Notes: generated by a model from the sequence alone, not told the origin. A stretch of 64,000 nt of DNA from Bradyrhizobium lupini (GCF_040939785.1 NZ_CP162553.1:1178001-1242000); one strand, 5' to 3'. Shown: positions 49,005-58,237, counted from the stretch's first letter. Made by a program: numbers and translations.

Positions 49005-51925
49005 TACACCAACTCCTCTTTCGCTCGCTCATCGTGCGCGCGTTGCCCCGCCTGGAGCGGCACGCCATAGCGACGCAGCGATTGATGCGCGATTGCGATG
49101 AGCATCAATACCGTGGCGCCGACGACGAGCGAGAACACACCGATATCGAAGAGAAGAGCGCTGGCCGTGGGGACGCGACCGAGCAGAGGCAGTTCGGCAT
49201 ATGCAAAGTACGAGGTCAGGAAGGGGTGTCCGAAAACGCAGGCGGCAGCTCCCGCACACCCTGCCAGCAAGAGGCCGAAACCCATCCAACGCACCGGCAT
49301 GACGTGAAGACGAGCTTCCACCCACACCGTGCCGCGAGCCATATACTGCAGGATGAATGCTGTTGCCATGGCGATGCCGGCGATGAAGCCGCCGCCCGGA
49401 AGGTCGTGCCCGCGCAAGAGAAGGAAAATGGCCACGACGCCGATCACGGGAAACAGCAGCCCCATCATCAATGCCGCGGTAGCAAGCGTGTCTTTGGCAG
49501 TGTCGCCCTTCTGTCGATCGGGATGAGCCTCGTCGTGGGCATCCTGGGCATGCTGCTGTTCGGGAACGGGAATGCTTTCGGGGGCCGGACGGAAACGGCG
49601 CAAAAGCGCAAAGACGGTCAGTGCGACGACCGCAAGCACGGTGATCTCGCCGAGCGTATCGAACCCGTGAAAATCCACCAGGATGACGTTCACCACGTTG
49701 GTTCCGCCCCCCCTTCGTGTAGGCGTTTTCCACGAAGTATCGCGAAATGCTGTGGTTGTCCGGGAGCTGCATGGCCGCCAGCGCAAGCGTGCCCAAACCG
49801 AGCCCGGCGAGGAGCGCGATGGAGAAATCGCGAACGCGGTGCCACCGAATGCTGTCGGGCGCCTCTGCCGGGCCTGGTCGCGCGATGCGTTTCGGCAGCC
49901 ACCGCAAGCCGAGCAACAGGAGAACCGTCGTAACCGTCTCAACGACGATCTGCGTCAGCGCGACATCGGGAGCGGATAACCAGACGAAGCTGACGCAGGT
50001 GACGAGACCCGCGGTCCCGAGCAGTATCAGCGCCACCACCCGATGAAATTTGGCCTGGACCGCGGCCGCCACCGCGCAGCCAACGCCCACCACCCAGAGT
50101 AGTCCAAAGACGAGGTCGAATTCCCTCCTTGACGGTCCCGTCAGCGAGAGGCCGCGGGCGTAGAGGGGCAGCAGGGCAGCGACGAACGCCACGCCAGCCA
50201 ACAGTCTCAATTGTGGTTGGAGACGCCTCGTGCCGAGATTGGTGGCGAGCCATCGCGCAAACCGCCAGGACAATGTCACCAACACCCAGTCAAAGATCCG
50301 CTTGCCATTGATGCGACCGAGCAAGGGCGGTCCCTCATGCGCGAGCAGGTAGGAGCGCAGCATGACGTAGACGCCCAACCCACCGGCCATCGCTACGATG
50401 CTCATCAGAAGTTCAGGCGTAATTCCGTGCCAGAGACGAAGGCTGTACTCCGGCATCGCGGAGCCGAGAACCGCCCGGGCAGCCGTATCGAGGATCGGCG
50501 CCACTGTGAGAGCCGGCGCGACACCGACGATGAGGCATGCCAGCACGAGCAGTTCGGCCGGAAGTCGCATCAACAGGGGCGGCTCATGTGGAACGCGTGG
50601 CAAGCCGGTTGGAGCCGGGCCGAAGAACACGTCGCGAATGAAGCGCAGCGAATAGGCAACCGTGAACGTGCTGGCGAGAGTGACGATGTACGGCAGCGCC
50701 TGATCGACGAGGGAATTGTCATGGACCTCGATCGTCTCGGCAAAAAACATTTCCTTCGACAGAAAACCATTCAGCAACGGCACTCCCGCCATTGCCGCGG
50801 CAGCCACCATGGCCAGCGTCGCCGTAATCGGCATGAAGGCCCATAGCCCGCTAAGGCGGCGGATGTCGCGCGTGCCGGTTTCGTGATCGATGATGCCGGC
50901 CGCCATGAACAGCGATGCCTTGAAGGTCGCGTGGTTCATGATATGGAAAATCGCCGCGATCTGTCCGAATGGGGTATCGAGTCCGGTCAAAAGCGTGATC
51001 AATCCGAGATGGCTGATCGTCGAGTAGGCCAATAGCCCCTTCAGATCCTGCTGGAACACGGCGAGAAAGGCGCCCAGAAAAAACGTGATCAGGCCGATCG
51101 AGCCCACCAGCCACAGCCATTCATTCGTTCCACCCATTGCCGGCCAGAGCCGCACTAGAAGGAACACTCCGGCCTTCACCATTGTTGCCGAATGGAGATA
51201 AGCTGAAACGGGAGTTGGAGCGGCCATCGCGTGCGGCAGCCAGAAATGAAACGGGAACTGGGCGCTTTTTGTGAGAGCGCCGAGAAGGATCAGAACGAGT
51301 GCGGGGACATAAAGCGCGTGCGAACGGATCGCGTTTCCGGAAGCCAGCACCTGCTCCAGGTCATAGCTGCCGACGATGTGCCCGATGAGCAGCACGCCGG
51401 CGAAGAGGCAAAGCCCACCCGTCGACGTGATCACCAGCGCCATCCGCGCGCCGTCTCTCGCCGCCGCGTTGTGGTGCCAGTAACTGATCAGCAGGAATGA
51501 AAAGAGACTGGTCAGCTCCCAGAAAAAACCAGTTGGAGCAGGTTGCCGGAGAGCACGATTCCCAGCATTGCTCCCATGAAGGCGAGCAGCAGGGAGAAGA
51601 ACCGCGGAACGGGATCACTGGGTGACATGTAGTACCGGGCATACAGCACCACCAGAAAACCGATGCCGGTGATCAGCATGGCGAAGGCCCATGCGAACCC
51701 GTCAAGCCTCAGCACAAATGCGAGTCCAAGTTCAGCGACCCAGCCCGTTCGCCACCCGACAACGCCGCCATTCGTCACGTTCGGATAAGCCGCACCGATG
51801 AGGCAAAAAGCTGTAAGTGCGACCGCTCCAGCGAGCCATGCCTCAGCGTTGCGTGCATTGACCCGCAAGAGCGCCGCAATAAAGCTTCCTGCGAAAGGAA
51901 GGACGAGAACGGCAAGCAGGAACAT
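49004..51925 (-). CDS. mrpA: Mrp antiporter fused subunit A/B, two frameshifts
   Basis: A protein of about 973 residues after repair. The NuoL-like N-terminal part (about 20 helices) has GNLLQLVFFWELTSLFSFLL, HSATMVKAGVFLLVRLWP and a NuoJ/MrpB-like C-terminal module (LLLRGHDLPGGGFIAGIAMA). The fused AB form is usual in rhizobial Pha systems. At 51523-51528 (A6) a base is missing, truncating the first frame after LLQLVFSGS. At 49707-49713 (C7) a base is extra, breaking YTKGGGTNVVNVILVDFHGF. Both are homopolymer indels in strongly conserved motifs. First gene of mrpAB-C-D-E-F-G, which exports Na+ or K+ for pH and salt tolerance. Confidence 0.9.
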
Positions 51926-52088
51926 TTGCGTTCATTGCCCCAGGCTGCGAGGTGGAGAGATGCTTTCGCTGATCCTCAATTGCTTAGCCGAGGCGGATCG
52001 ATATCTCCACTGCTAGATTTTAGCGCCATTGTGATGGTTTGGCCGGAAACCGCCATTCCGGCGGACACTGGCTCCGCGATTGAGCGGT

Positions 52089-52244
52089 TCAGATCCAGTG
52101 TGGAAGGGTGCCGGTCGCGGCGGCAACGACGGCGGCGAGAGCGCCCAGCAACGCACAGAATCCGCAGAGCGCGATCCCCCGCCAGCCACTCATCTCGACC
52201 GGCTCGGTGTCCTCAGCTGGGCTGACCTCGAAGCGGTATCGCAT
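52089..52244 (-). CDS. Tiny membrane protein upstream of mrp operon
   Basis: A 51-residue frame, MRYRFEVSPAEDTEPVEMSG, then WRGIALCGFCALLGALAAVVAAATGTLPHWI. A 20-residue charged N-terminus precedes one helix (about 24-45) containing two cysteines. It lies 163 nt upstream of mrpA on the same strand. The ribosome site is weak. Family not recognised. The clean helix and stop favour a real gene. Confidence 0.5.
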   Translation of the reverse strand: MRYRFEVSPAEDTEPVEMSGWRGIALCGFCALLGALAAVVAAATGTLPHWI

Positions 52245-52555
52245 GTCATGGCGCCCGTTCAGTGTTCCATCGCCAGGTGCAAGCGATCGATGCCGACTAT
52301 AATAATGGTTCTGTAGAACTACGGCTCACATTCACGTCAAACCGCCGCCCGGGGCCTACCGGTGCGACAAGAGCGTTCGCCTGCAGCAACGTCAGCCTGT
52401 CCATCCCACGCGATGTAATCTTCGACGCACGTTCTTGCGCAGCTGGGTAGACCCGCGTGATTGTTCGATGTCTCACTTCAATGACGCTCCTTGTCTCCTC
52501 TCGATATTTCGCGTGTACAGGTGCTGTGCGGTTTCGTCGCAATGTTTCCAGGGAA
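52245..52555. other. 311-bp gap, nothing recognised
   Basis: Gap between the divergent tiny membrane protein gene and the short leader ORF. It should hold promoters for both directions, but no clear sigma-70 or EcfG match was found. Confidence 0.4.
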
Positions 52556-52657
52556 ATGAACCACTATAGTCAGAGCAACATGGCTTATGACATCGACATT
52601 GATGCGCGCACCGCGCGTTTTGCTCTTCACGCCGGCCGCCTCCAAGCAGGCGGTTAG
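52556..52657 (+). CDS. Candidate 33-codon leader peptide ahead of rnk genes
   Basis: The frame MNHYSQSNMAYDIDIDARTA continues to RLQAGG and ends TAG at 52655-52657, immediately before the hairpin at 52658. AGGGA lies close to the ATG; an internal ATG at 52580 is an alternative. Third-position GC is high over the second half. ORF-stop-terminator adjacency suggests a short gene or an attenuation leader for the rnk-like genes 87 nt downstream. Not a known family. Confidence 0.4.
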   Translation: MNHYSQSNMAYDIDIDARTARFALHAGRLQAGG

Positions 52658-52690
52658 CCGGACGGTGTTCGCGCCGTCCGGGCTCTTTTC
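52658..52690 (+). terminator. Intrinsic terminator or attenuator before rnk genes
   Basis: CCGGACGG (52658-52665) pairs with CCGTCCGG (52674-52681), loop TGTTCGCG, followed by GCTCTTTTCC. The 8-bp GC-rich stem starts one base after the leader stop codon. Confidence 0.65.
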
Positions 52691-52743
52691 CAGCTTTCGT
52701 GACCTCCACTCGAGAGGTCGTCTTGAAGCAGAAGGAGTGCGCC

Positions 52744-53214
52744 GTGCTGCCTCTTCCGAAAATCGCACTGACCTCATCAGACTATCCGCGGCTCGAACAG
52801 CTCGCCCGCCTCGCCGTCCAAAAAGGAGATTTGGACGGGATATTCCTCATGGGCGAAATCAACCGCGCCGATATCGTCGCGGACGAAACGGACAACGTCC
52901 GTCCTTTCGTGACGATCGGATCATGGGTCACCCATTGCACGAATTGGGGCGTTCCGCGTCGCACCGTGCAACTGGTCTGGCCCGAGGAGTGCTGGTCGGA
53001 TCCCGCCTGCATTTCGGTGTTGACCCCGCTGGGTACAGCTTTGATCGGACTGCGGGTCGGCGATCAGATGCCGTACTTCGTCGCCGGATGTCTGAATGTC
53101 GTCAGGGTCCAAAGCCTGACCCCATCGGATTCAAAGGTCGTCCCATTCTTCCGGAGAGGGCCGACGCGGTCAGGCAACCCGTTCGATGACGACCCCGGAC
53201 CAACTGCAGCATAG
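52744..53214 (+). CDS. Rnk/GreA C-terminal-like protein, divergent copy
   Basis: About 156 residues from a GTG at 52744, which has AAGGAG 7 nt upstream; an in-frame start at 52699 is less likely. A short N-terminal helical part (TSSDYPRLEQLARLAVQKGD) is followed by the FKBP-like GreA/GreB C-terminal domain (about 55-115; SVLTPLGTALIGLRVGDQMPYF). It has unusual Cys and Trp residues (WVTHCTNWGVP, WPEECWSDP) and a longer tail than Rnk. It probably binds RNA polymerase or nucleoside diphosphate kinase, as Rnk-type proteins do (inference). Followed by a canonical copy after 9 nt. Confidence 0.8.
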   Translation: MLPLPKIALTSSDYPRLEQLARLAVQKGDLDGIFLMGEINRADIVADETDNVRPFVTIGSWVTHCTNWGVPRRTVQLVWPEECWSDPACISVLTPLGTALIGLRVGDQMPYFVAGCLNVVRVQSLTPSDSKVVPFFRRGPTRSGNPFDDDPGPTAA

Positions 53215-53223
53215 GAGCGACCA

Positions 53224-53637
53224 ATGCGCAATTTCGAAGCTGAGAGCCGGCGAGAACAGTCGGCGTTGCCGCCGATCAAGATTACTGAGGACGAATCACG
53301 GCGCCTCAGTTCCTTGGCCAATTCGAGCATGGATCTGTTTCCGCGAGTGGCCCATTTTCTGGCTCGAGAGATGGAACGTGCCACGGTGACGGACGAGAAC
53401 AACTTGCGAGGCGTGATCAGGATGGGATCGAAAGTGACCTATCGCGATGACGAGACGGGTGCGAGCCGAGAGATCGTGCTGGTCTATCCGCATGAGGCAA
53501 ACATCGAGCTCAGTCGGATTTCGGTCCTGACGCCTGTTGGAGCGGCTTTGATCGGCCTATCGCCGGGGCAGCGGATCGACTTCGAGACGCCCCACAAGCG
53601 CACCAGGGGCCTGACCGTTCTCGCTGTGTCCGAATAA
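53224..53637 (+). CDS. rnk: Nucleoside diphosphate kinase regulator Rnk
   Basis: A 137-residue Rnk-type protein. An N-terminal coiled-coil segment (ITEDESRRLSSLANSSM) precedes the GreA/GreB C-terminal domain, with GSKVTYRDDETGASREIVLVYP and ISVLTPVGAALIGLSPGQ. Length fits Rnk (about 136). It lacks the long GreA coiled coil with acidic tip, so it is not a cleavage factor. It forms an operon with the divergent copy 9 nt upstream. Confidence 0.9.
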   Translation: MRNFEAESRREQSALPPIKITEDESRRLSSLANSSMDLFPRVAHFLAREMERATVTDENNLRGVIRMGSKVTYRDDETGASREIVLVYPHEANIELSRISVLTPVGAALIGLSPGQRIDFETPHKRTRGLTVLAVSE

Positions 53638-53886
53638 GGCACGTACGTTAAGTCAGACCGAGCATCGCCGTCTTGCGATGTGGGCGCGTAGTCCCGGGGG
53701 CGTCGCGCCCGGATCTGGCCCTTTCGTATGAATTCGACAGCGCACACGCCTTGGTTTCGTAGCGCTGTGGATCACCGCGCCTCTCACTATTGCAGGACTG
53801 GTCGCCCAACGACTCTGCGCGGCTTCGATCCATCATAGCGAGTTTGCAACGCGGTGTGTCCCCGGAGGACCGGGGCTCAGGGGGTC

Positions 53887-54045
53887 ATGAAGTCCTTCAC
53901 GAGGACGTCTCAAGTCGCGGCCGTGCGGTTGATCTACACACTCGCTCTTTGGAAAAGACAGGAACATTCCTGCGATTGCCAAGTTTTCCCGATGCCCTTC
54001 CCCAAGGGCGACCCCGAGTGGCCCCAGCTCCATGCCCCCCAATAG
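53887..54045 (+). CDS. Possible small protein ending inside a terminator
   Basis: A 52-codon frame, MKSFTRTSQVAAVRLIYTLA..., ending KGDPEWPQLHAPQ and a TAG in the loop of the terminator at 54020-54070. Third-position GC is high and the reading is unbroken. CAGGGGGTC precedes the ATG. Two cysteines form CDC in the middle. Family not recognised. The alternative is a non-coding RNA using the same terminator. Confidence 0.42.
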   Translation: MKSFTRTSQVAAVRLIYTLALWKRQEHSCDCQVFPMPFPKGDPEWPQLHAPQ

Positions 54046-54070
54046 CCCCGCGAGCTGGGGCCCGTTTTTT
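54020..54070 (+). terminator. Strong intrinsic terminator
   Basis: GGCCCCAGCTC (54020-54030) pairs with GAGCTGGGGCC (54052-54062), an 11-bp perfect stem with a 21-nt loop, followed by CGTTTTTTT. No large plus-strand gene lies directly upstream, so it marks the end of a short transcript. Confidence 0.85.
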
Positions 54071-54094
54071 TCTCGAAATTTGGGCTGATAACCG

Positions 54095-54119
54095 GGAACC
54101 AAGAACCACCTCTTTAGTT
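54095..54119 (+). promoter_or_regulatory. EcfG-like promoter variant
   Basis: GGAAC (54095-54099), 16 nt, AGTT (54116-54119). The -35 is perfect; the -10 differs from CGTT by one base. It lies about 175 nt upstream of the small gene at 54295. Confidence 0.35.
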
Positions 54120-54294
54120 GGGCATCATTCGGAACCGCGCTCCAATAACGTGGTGCCGACACACGAAGGACCTCAGCTGGCCCAGCCCCGAGCTGAAGCC
54201 CTTCTTGTGTCGTGCGCGCATTTTTAAGCCGAATTCGGAACGAATATTCGACCCTTGAATCATTCCACGTCAGCTAAGTGTCGGATGTCCAACC

Positions 54295-54489
54295 GTGTCG
54301 CGCTTAAATCAGTTCGCCCGTGAGGCCGCAGCGGCATTGCTGCGCATGGCAAAAACAACAAAAAATCCCACGGTCGCTGCTGGCTTGGTCCAGCGTGCGG
54401 CAGACCTGAAAGACCGCACTGGCGAGCTTCCTGCCATTGATGTCGAGGCCATGGCCGAAGAGCCGCCCAAGCCCTTGACGAAGAACTAA
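54295..54489 (+). CDS. Small helical hypothetical protein
   Basis: A 64-residue protein with a GTG start, MSRLNQFAREAAAALLRMAK..., with NPTVAAGLVQRAADLKDRTG and an acidic/proline tail. It looks like one or two amphipathic helices, similar in style to the small protein at 55185-55373. Function unknown. It converges with the receiver gene. Confidence 0.55.
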   Translation: MSRLNQFAREAAAALLRMAKTTKNPTVAAGLVQRAADLKDRTGELPAIDVEAMAEEPPKPLTKN

Positions 54490-54525
54490 GGCTGCCTCGG
54501 TCGGAGAAGGCTTCGTCCACTCCCC

Positions 54526-54920
54526 TCAGGACTGAGCGGGCGGAGTTCCGGTATTCAGAAGTTGAGCTACGGCGGTCACGATTTGCGCAGGTGCAAATGG
54601 CTTGGTCAGCAAGATGCTGTTGGGCACGCCGTGGGCGGGCCATTGATCGGCCGCCGCGCCTGTCATGTAAATCACAGAGATGTCCGGATTTAGCTCCTGG
54701 CGCGATGGCCGACTTGCCAGCCATCGAGCTTTCCGAACAAATTTATATCGGTAACGAGTGCGCGATACTTGGTTTGGTTGCCCTGCAGAAGACTAACTGC
54801 ATCCTCCCCGCTGACGGCGACTTCGGCTTCAAAGCCGCCATCTGACAATGCGTCGGCCACCATGTCGCGGATAAGCTGTTCGTCTTCGACGACGAGGATA
54901 GTAACTCCCGTCCCTTGCAT
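54526..54920 (-). CDS. Stand-alone receiver domain protein, frameshifted
   Basis: About 131 residues after repair. It starts MQGTGVTILVVEDEQLIRDM, with phospho-acceptor Asp in RALVTDINLFGKLDGW. After VGHRAR the frame stops; adding one base at 54696-54697 (CC) restores ELNPDISVIYMTGAAADQWP, then ILLTKPFAPAQIVTAVAQLL and a TGA at 54526-54528. That supplies the conserved T and KP motifs of a complete CheY-like fold. No output domain. It probably relays phosphate with a hybrid kinase such as the one at 55607-57568. An EcfG-like promoter lies upstream. Confidence 0.75.
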
Positions 54921-54958
54921 GCTGGCCCCCTGCGCACCCCGCTGTGCGATCGGGAAGG

Positions 54959-54983
54959 AACTCGCGATAAAGAGTTATGTTCC
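54959..54983 (-). promoter_or_regulatory. EcfG-like promoter variant
   Basis: On the minus strand GGAAC (54983-54979), 16 nt, AGTT (54962-54959), 39 nt upstream of the receiver gene. The site is nearly symmetric (ggaact...agttcc-like), so chance or a dimeric operator are alternatives. Confidence 0.35.
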
Positions 54984-55184
54984 ATTTTGAACACAGGGAG
55001 CAAGGGTCCCCCGCCCAACGGATGTCAGCTCGACTTCGGGAGTGCAGCTTCTTGCGCAACTTCCCGATCAATTCGCGAAAGCCCGCGACATACTCTTGGA
55101 GGATGCGTCACCGGGCCTCGTCGCCCTCGCTGACCAGCCGCACGGCCGCAGGCGGCCCTGATCCAGATCGATCTTTTAACTCTC

Positions 55185-55373
55185 TCAGGGCTGCGGCGGG
55201 TCTTCTGGCGGGCTTGGTGGCGGCAGTCCGTATTCCAAGGCGCGCTTTGCCGCCAGCTTTCTGTAAGCCGCGGCCTGGTTCAACAGCTGAGTTTTGAAGG
55301 TCGAATCCTGCTCGCCCGCCGCCAATTTCTCCAGACCGACGGCACGCTCCAGGTATTCGTTCAACAGTTTCAT
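55185..55373 (-). CDS. Small helical hypothetical protein
   Basis: A 62-residue protein, MKLLNEYLERAVGLEKLAAG..., with a helix-turn-helix-like pair (FKTQLLNQAAAYRKLAAKRA) and a proline-rich end (PPPSPPEDPPQP). No signal or membrane segment. It lies between the receiver gene and the hybrid kinase gene, all on the minus strand. Function unknown. Confidence 0.6.
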   Translation of the reverse strand: MKLLNEYLERAVGLEKLAAGEQDSTFKTQLLNQAAAYRKLAAKRALEYGLPPPSPPEDPPQP

Positions 55374-55606
55374 CGCCGCCCCCGGCTTTTTTCGGACCCT
55401 TAAAAATCTCACGGCGCGAAAAAAGGTCAAGCGGGGAAGTCCGGCTACCGATCCACTCCCTCAGGATGAGCGCAGTATGGATCCTGGTGCCCGTTGAGGC
55501 ACCAGGCAGTCAGGGAAGGGATAACGGCTAAGGCCCAGAGAACGGACGGTGCTACGGTGGCCGCCGCCGGCCAGCGGTCAGGATAGTACCGCTGGTCAGA
55601 CCCTGG

Positions 55607-57568
55607 TCATTCAAACTGATCCAGAATCTCTCGCACCTTCAGCGCCAGTTTTGCTTGCGAGATTGGCTTCTCCAGCAGGTTGACACCTTCATCAAGCCTT
55701 CCCTGATGGACCACGGCATTACGCGAATAGCCCGTCATGTACAGGATCTTCAGTCCCGGTCTAATTTGATGCGCGCGCCTGCCGAGCTCGCGACCATTGA
55801 TCCCCGGCATGACCACGTCAGTGAGAAGAAGGTCCACCTTCAGATCGTCTTGCAGGAGAATGGTCAGAGCGGCCTGAGCGCTGCGGGCCGAGAGGACGCG
55901 ATAGTTGAGATCCCGCAGGACGTCAGAAATATAGACGCGCAGATCCTCATCGTCCTCGACGACGAGAACGGTCTCGGATAGCTCACCCTCGGCAATTTCC
56001 TCAGGTGCGATTTCTTCGGGCCGTGTGCTTCCGGAGAAGCGCGGAAAGTACATCTTGATGGTGGTGCCCTGCCCCACCTCGCTGTAGATTTTTGCGTGGC
56101 CTCCGGATTGCTTGACGAAGCCGTAGACCTGGCTCAGGCCAAGGCCGGTGCCGTGGCCCGGCTCCTTTGTCGTAAAGAAGGGCTCAAAAGCGTGACTGAG
56201 AACGTCCCGCGACATTCCGCCTCCGGTGTCAGTCACGCAAATGGCGACGTACTGACCGGGCGCCAGTTCAGGATTGAGCCGGCAGTAATCATCGTCGGCG
56301 GAGATGTTGGCTGCTTCCAAAGTCAGCTTTCCGCCGTCGGGCATGGCGTCACGAGCGTTGATTGCCAGGTTGACGATGGCTGACTCCAGATGATTGGCGT
56401 CGGCTTCGATTTCCCAAAGACCCGCACTTCCGACGGTCTGGACTTCGATGCGCTCTCCGAGCGTGCGCTGAAGGAATTCCTGCAGGCCATTGACGTAGTT
56501 GTTTACGTTGATTGGCTTGGGATCGAGCGCTTGTCGGCGCGAAAATGCCAACAAGCGACTGGTTAACGCCGCGGCTCTCTGTGCGCCGCGCTTCGCGTTT
56601 GCGAGCGCCCGGTTCAGATTGGCTCCGGGCGCCTTGGCGTGCCGCTCAGCTGTTTCGAGATTGCCAAGGACGATCATGAGCAGATTGTTGAAGTCGTGCG
56701 CGATGCCACCGCTGAGTTGCCCCACCGCTTCCAGCTTTTGGGATGCGGCGAGTTGCTCCTGAACGTGCTTGAGCTCGTCCTCGGCGCGCTTCCGGTCCGT
56801 AACGTCGCGCGTGACTTTGGCGAACCCGACAATGTTTCCGGCCTCGTCCGTGATGCGATCGATGATGACGGACGCCCAGAAGCGGGAGCCGTCTTTTCGC
56901 AGGCGCCAGCCTTCCGCCTCGAAGCGACCATGCTCCGCCGCCTCTGAAAGCGCACGCTTGGGCACACCGAGTTCGATGTCTTCGGGCGTGTAAAAAGCGC
57001 TAAAATGCTGACCGATGATCTCCGGCGGCGCGTAGCCCTTGATCCGCTCTGCTCCGGGATTCCAGGTTGTCACGTTGCCGAGTGGGTCGAGCTGAAAGAT
57101 CGCGTAATCGACCACCGCCTCGATTAGCTGGCGATAGCGCCGCTCACTATTGAGAAGCTCTTCATGGGCTTCCTGACGTTCGGTAACATCTCGCGTGACC
57201 TTGGCGAAGCCGATCACTTCACCGGCTTGATTGCGGACGGCATCGATGATGACCGATGCCCAGAAACGGCTTCCGTCCTTGCGGACTCTCCATCCTTCGG
57301 CACTGAAGCGGCCTTCTCGTGCTGCGACGCTCAAGGCGCGCTCTGGAAGCCCATTGGCGCGATCATCTGGCGTGTAGAAGGATGCGAACGACTTGCCGAT
57401 GATTTCGTCAGGCGAGTAGCCCTTCAACCGCTGGGCACCGGAGTTCCAGCTGCGGACTGTGCCGTCGAGGTCGATCATGTAGATCGCGTAATCAACGATT
57501 GCGTCGATGAGCAGTTGAAGACGCGCAGTATCGTCGATCCCGTCAAGTTTTGACTGATGGGCTTGCAA
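55607..57568 (-). CDS. PAS-PAS hybrid histidine kinase with receiver
   Basis: A 653-residue cytosolic hybrid kinase. Two PAS-PAC modules (about 20-140 and 145-265) are close duplicates: both contain EGWR.RKDGSRFWASVIID and GFAKVTRDVT. Then a coiled coil, HisKA with GQLSGGIAHDFNNLLMIVLG (His about 300), HATPase with DTGGGMSRDVLSHAFEPFFT and GTGLGLSQ, and a C-terminal receiver (about 535-650; LLLTDVVMPGINGREL, LLEKPI). It probably responds to a diffusible or light/redox cue through PAS. An EcfG-like promoter lies 33 nt upstream. A perfect 8-bp hairpin (55571-55595) follows the stop but has no T-tract. Confidence 0.9.
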   Translation of the reverse strand: MQAHQSKLDGIDDTARLQLLIDAIVDYAIYMIDLDGTVRSWNSGAQRLKGYSPDEIIGKSFASFYTPDDRANGLPERALSVAAREGRFSAEGWRVRKDGSRFWASVIIDAVRNQAGEVIGFAKVTRDVTERQEAHEELLNSERRYRQLIEAVVDYAIFQLDPLGNVTTWNPGAERIKGYAPPEIIGQHFSAFYTPEDIELGVPKRALSEAAEHGRFEAEGWRLRKDGSRFWASVIIDRITDEAGNIVGFAKVTRDVTDRKRAEDELKHVQEQLAASQKLEAVGQLSGGIAHDFNNLLMIVLGNLETAERHAKAPGANLNRALANAKRGAQRAAALTSRLLAFSRRQALDPKPINVNNYVNGLQEFLQRTLGERIEVQTVGSAGLWEIEADANHLESAIVNLAINARDAMPDGGKLTLEAANISADDDYCRLNPELAPGQYVAICVTDTGGGMSRDVLSHAFEPFFTTKEPGHGTGLGLSQVYGFVKQSGGHAKIYSEVGQGTTIKMYFPRFSGSTRPEEIAPEEIAEGELSETVLVVEDDEDLRVYISDVLRDLNYRVLSARSAQAALTILLQDDLKVDLLLTDVVMPGINGRELGRRAHQIRPGLKILYMTGYSRNAVVHQGRLDEGVNLLEKPISQAKLALKVREILDQFE

Positions 57569-57976
57569 ATGGTCGACTCCGGTGTCGGGGGAGACCGTTT
57601 AACCGCGAAGTCTTTTTATTGTTCCGTGGTGCTGCTTCGTGCGCTGCATGCCTCTGTCGGGATCTGGATCTCAGTTGCACCACTGAGGGAGCGAGGATCT
57701 TAACCATCAGGCGGCGCTCCGATCAGTGCTCCTCGGTCGGATACACTCATTTGCAGGGTGTGATGCTCCGCGTTGCGGTCAGCTTGATCCAGTGGACGGG
57801 CGGCGCCGAACGTTCCTTTCAGCATGACCGGCACTCCAGCGACGCCTCCAGCTTCCAGATCAGCGGATCGCTTGTGCGGCAGAGACGAGCATGATAGAAA
57901 AGGCCATCGGGTCAAACACAACCGCCCGACCAGCTTTCGAGCCAAGCGTTGTTTCGCTCCATTATGGAGGTGAAAC
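57569..57976. other. 408-bp gap between divergent genes
   Basis: Contains the EcfG-like site for the kinase and GGAGGT for the DUF1127 gene. The open frames here show no coding character. Nothing else recognised. Confidence 0.5.
57601..57625 (-). promoter_or_regulatory. EcfG-like promoter variant
   Basis: On the minus strand GGAAC (57625-57621), 16 nt, GGTT (57604-57601). The -35 is perfect and one base differs in the -10. It ends 33 nt upstream of the hybrid kinase ATG. Confidence 0.38.
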
Positions 57977-58237
57977 ATGTCTTGCGACAGCACCACTGGC
58001 TCAATCGGCACATCCAGCGCAGCCTTCGTTCCTTCTCCAAGCCCTGCATGGTTCTGGAAACTCACGCTCGCGCTGCTGGACGGCATCACACGGCGCCGCC
58101 AATACGACGAGCTTCTCGAACTGGATGACCGGCTTCTCGCGGACATCGGCTTATCGAGAACAATCGTTGGGGAAGCTCGACGGTGTTACTTCTCAGGTTG
58201 GCGCGACAAATCGGATATTGTCGATTCCTGTCGGTGA
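57977..58237 (+). CDS. DUF1127 small protein
   Basis: An 86-residue protein. An N-terminal Ser/Pro region is followed by the DUF1127 core RRRQYDELLELDDRLLADIG and LSRTIVGEARR, an arginine-rich helix pair. GGAGGTGAAAC precedes the ATG. In other alphaproteobacteria DUF1127 proteins take part in RNA turnover and phosphate or carbon metabolism; the role of this copy is unknown. Single gene. Confidence 0.88.
   Translation: MSCDSTTGSIGTSSAAFVPSPSPAWFWKLTLALLDGITRRRQYDELLELDDRLLADIGLSRTIVGEARRCYFSGWRDKSDIVDSCR

Noticed and set aside
57700..58146. Minus-strand 148-codon ORF
   Set aside because: Overlaps the DUF1127 gene in antisense; serine/arginine-rich shadow.
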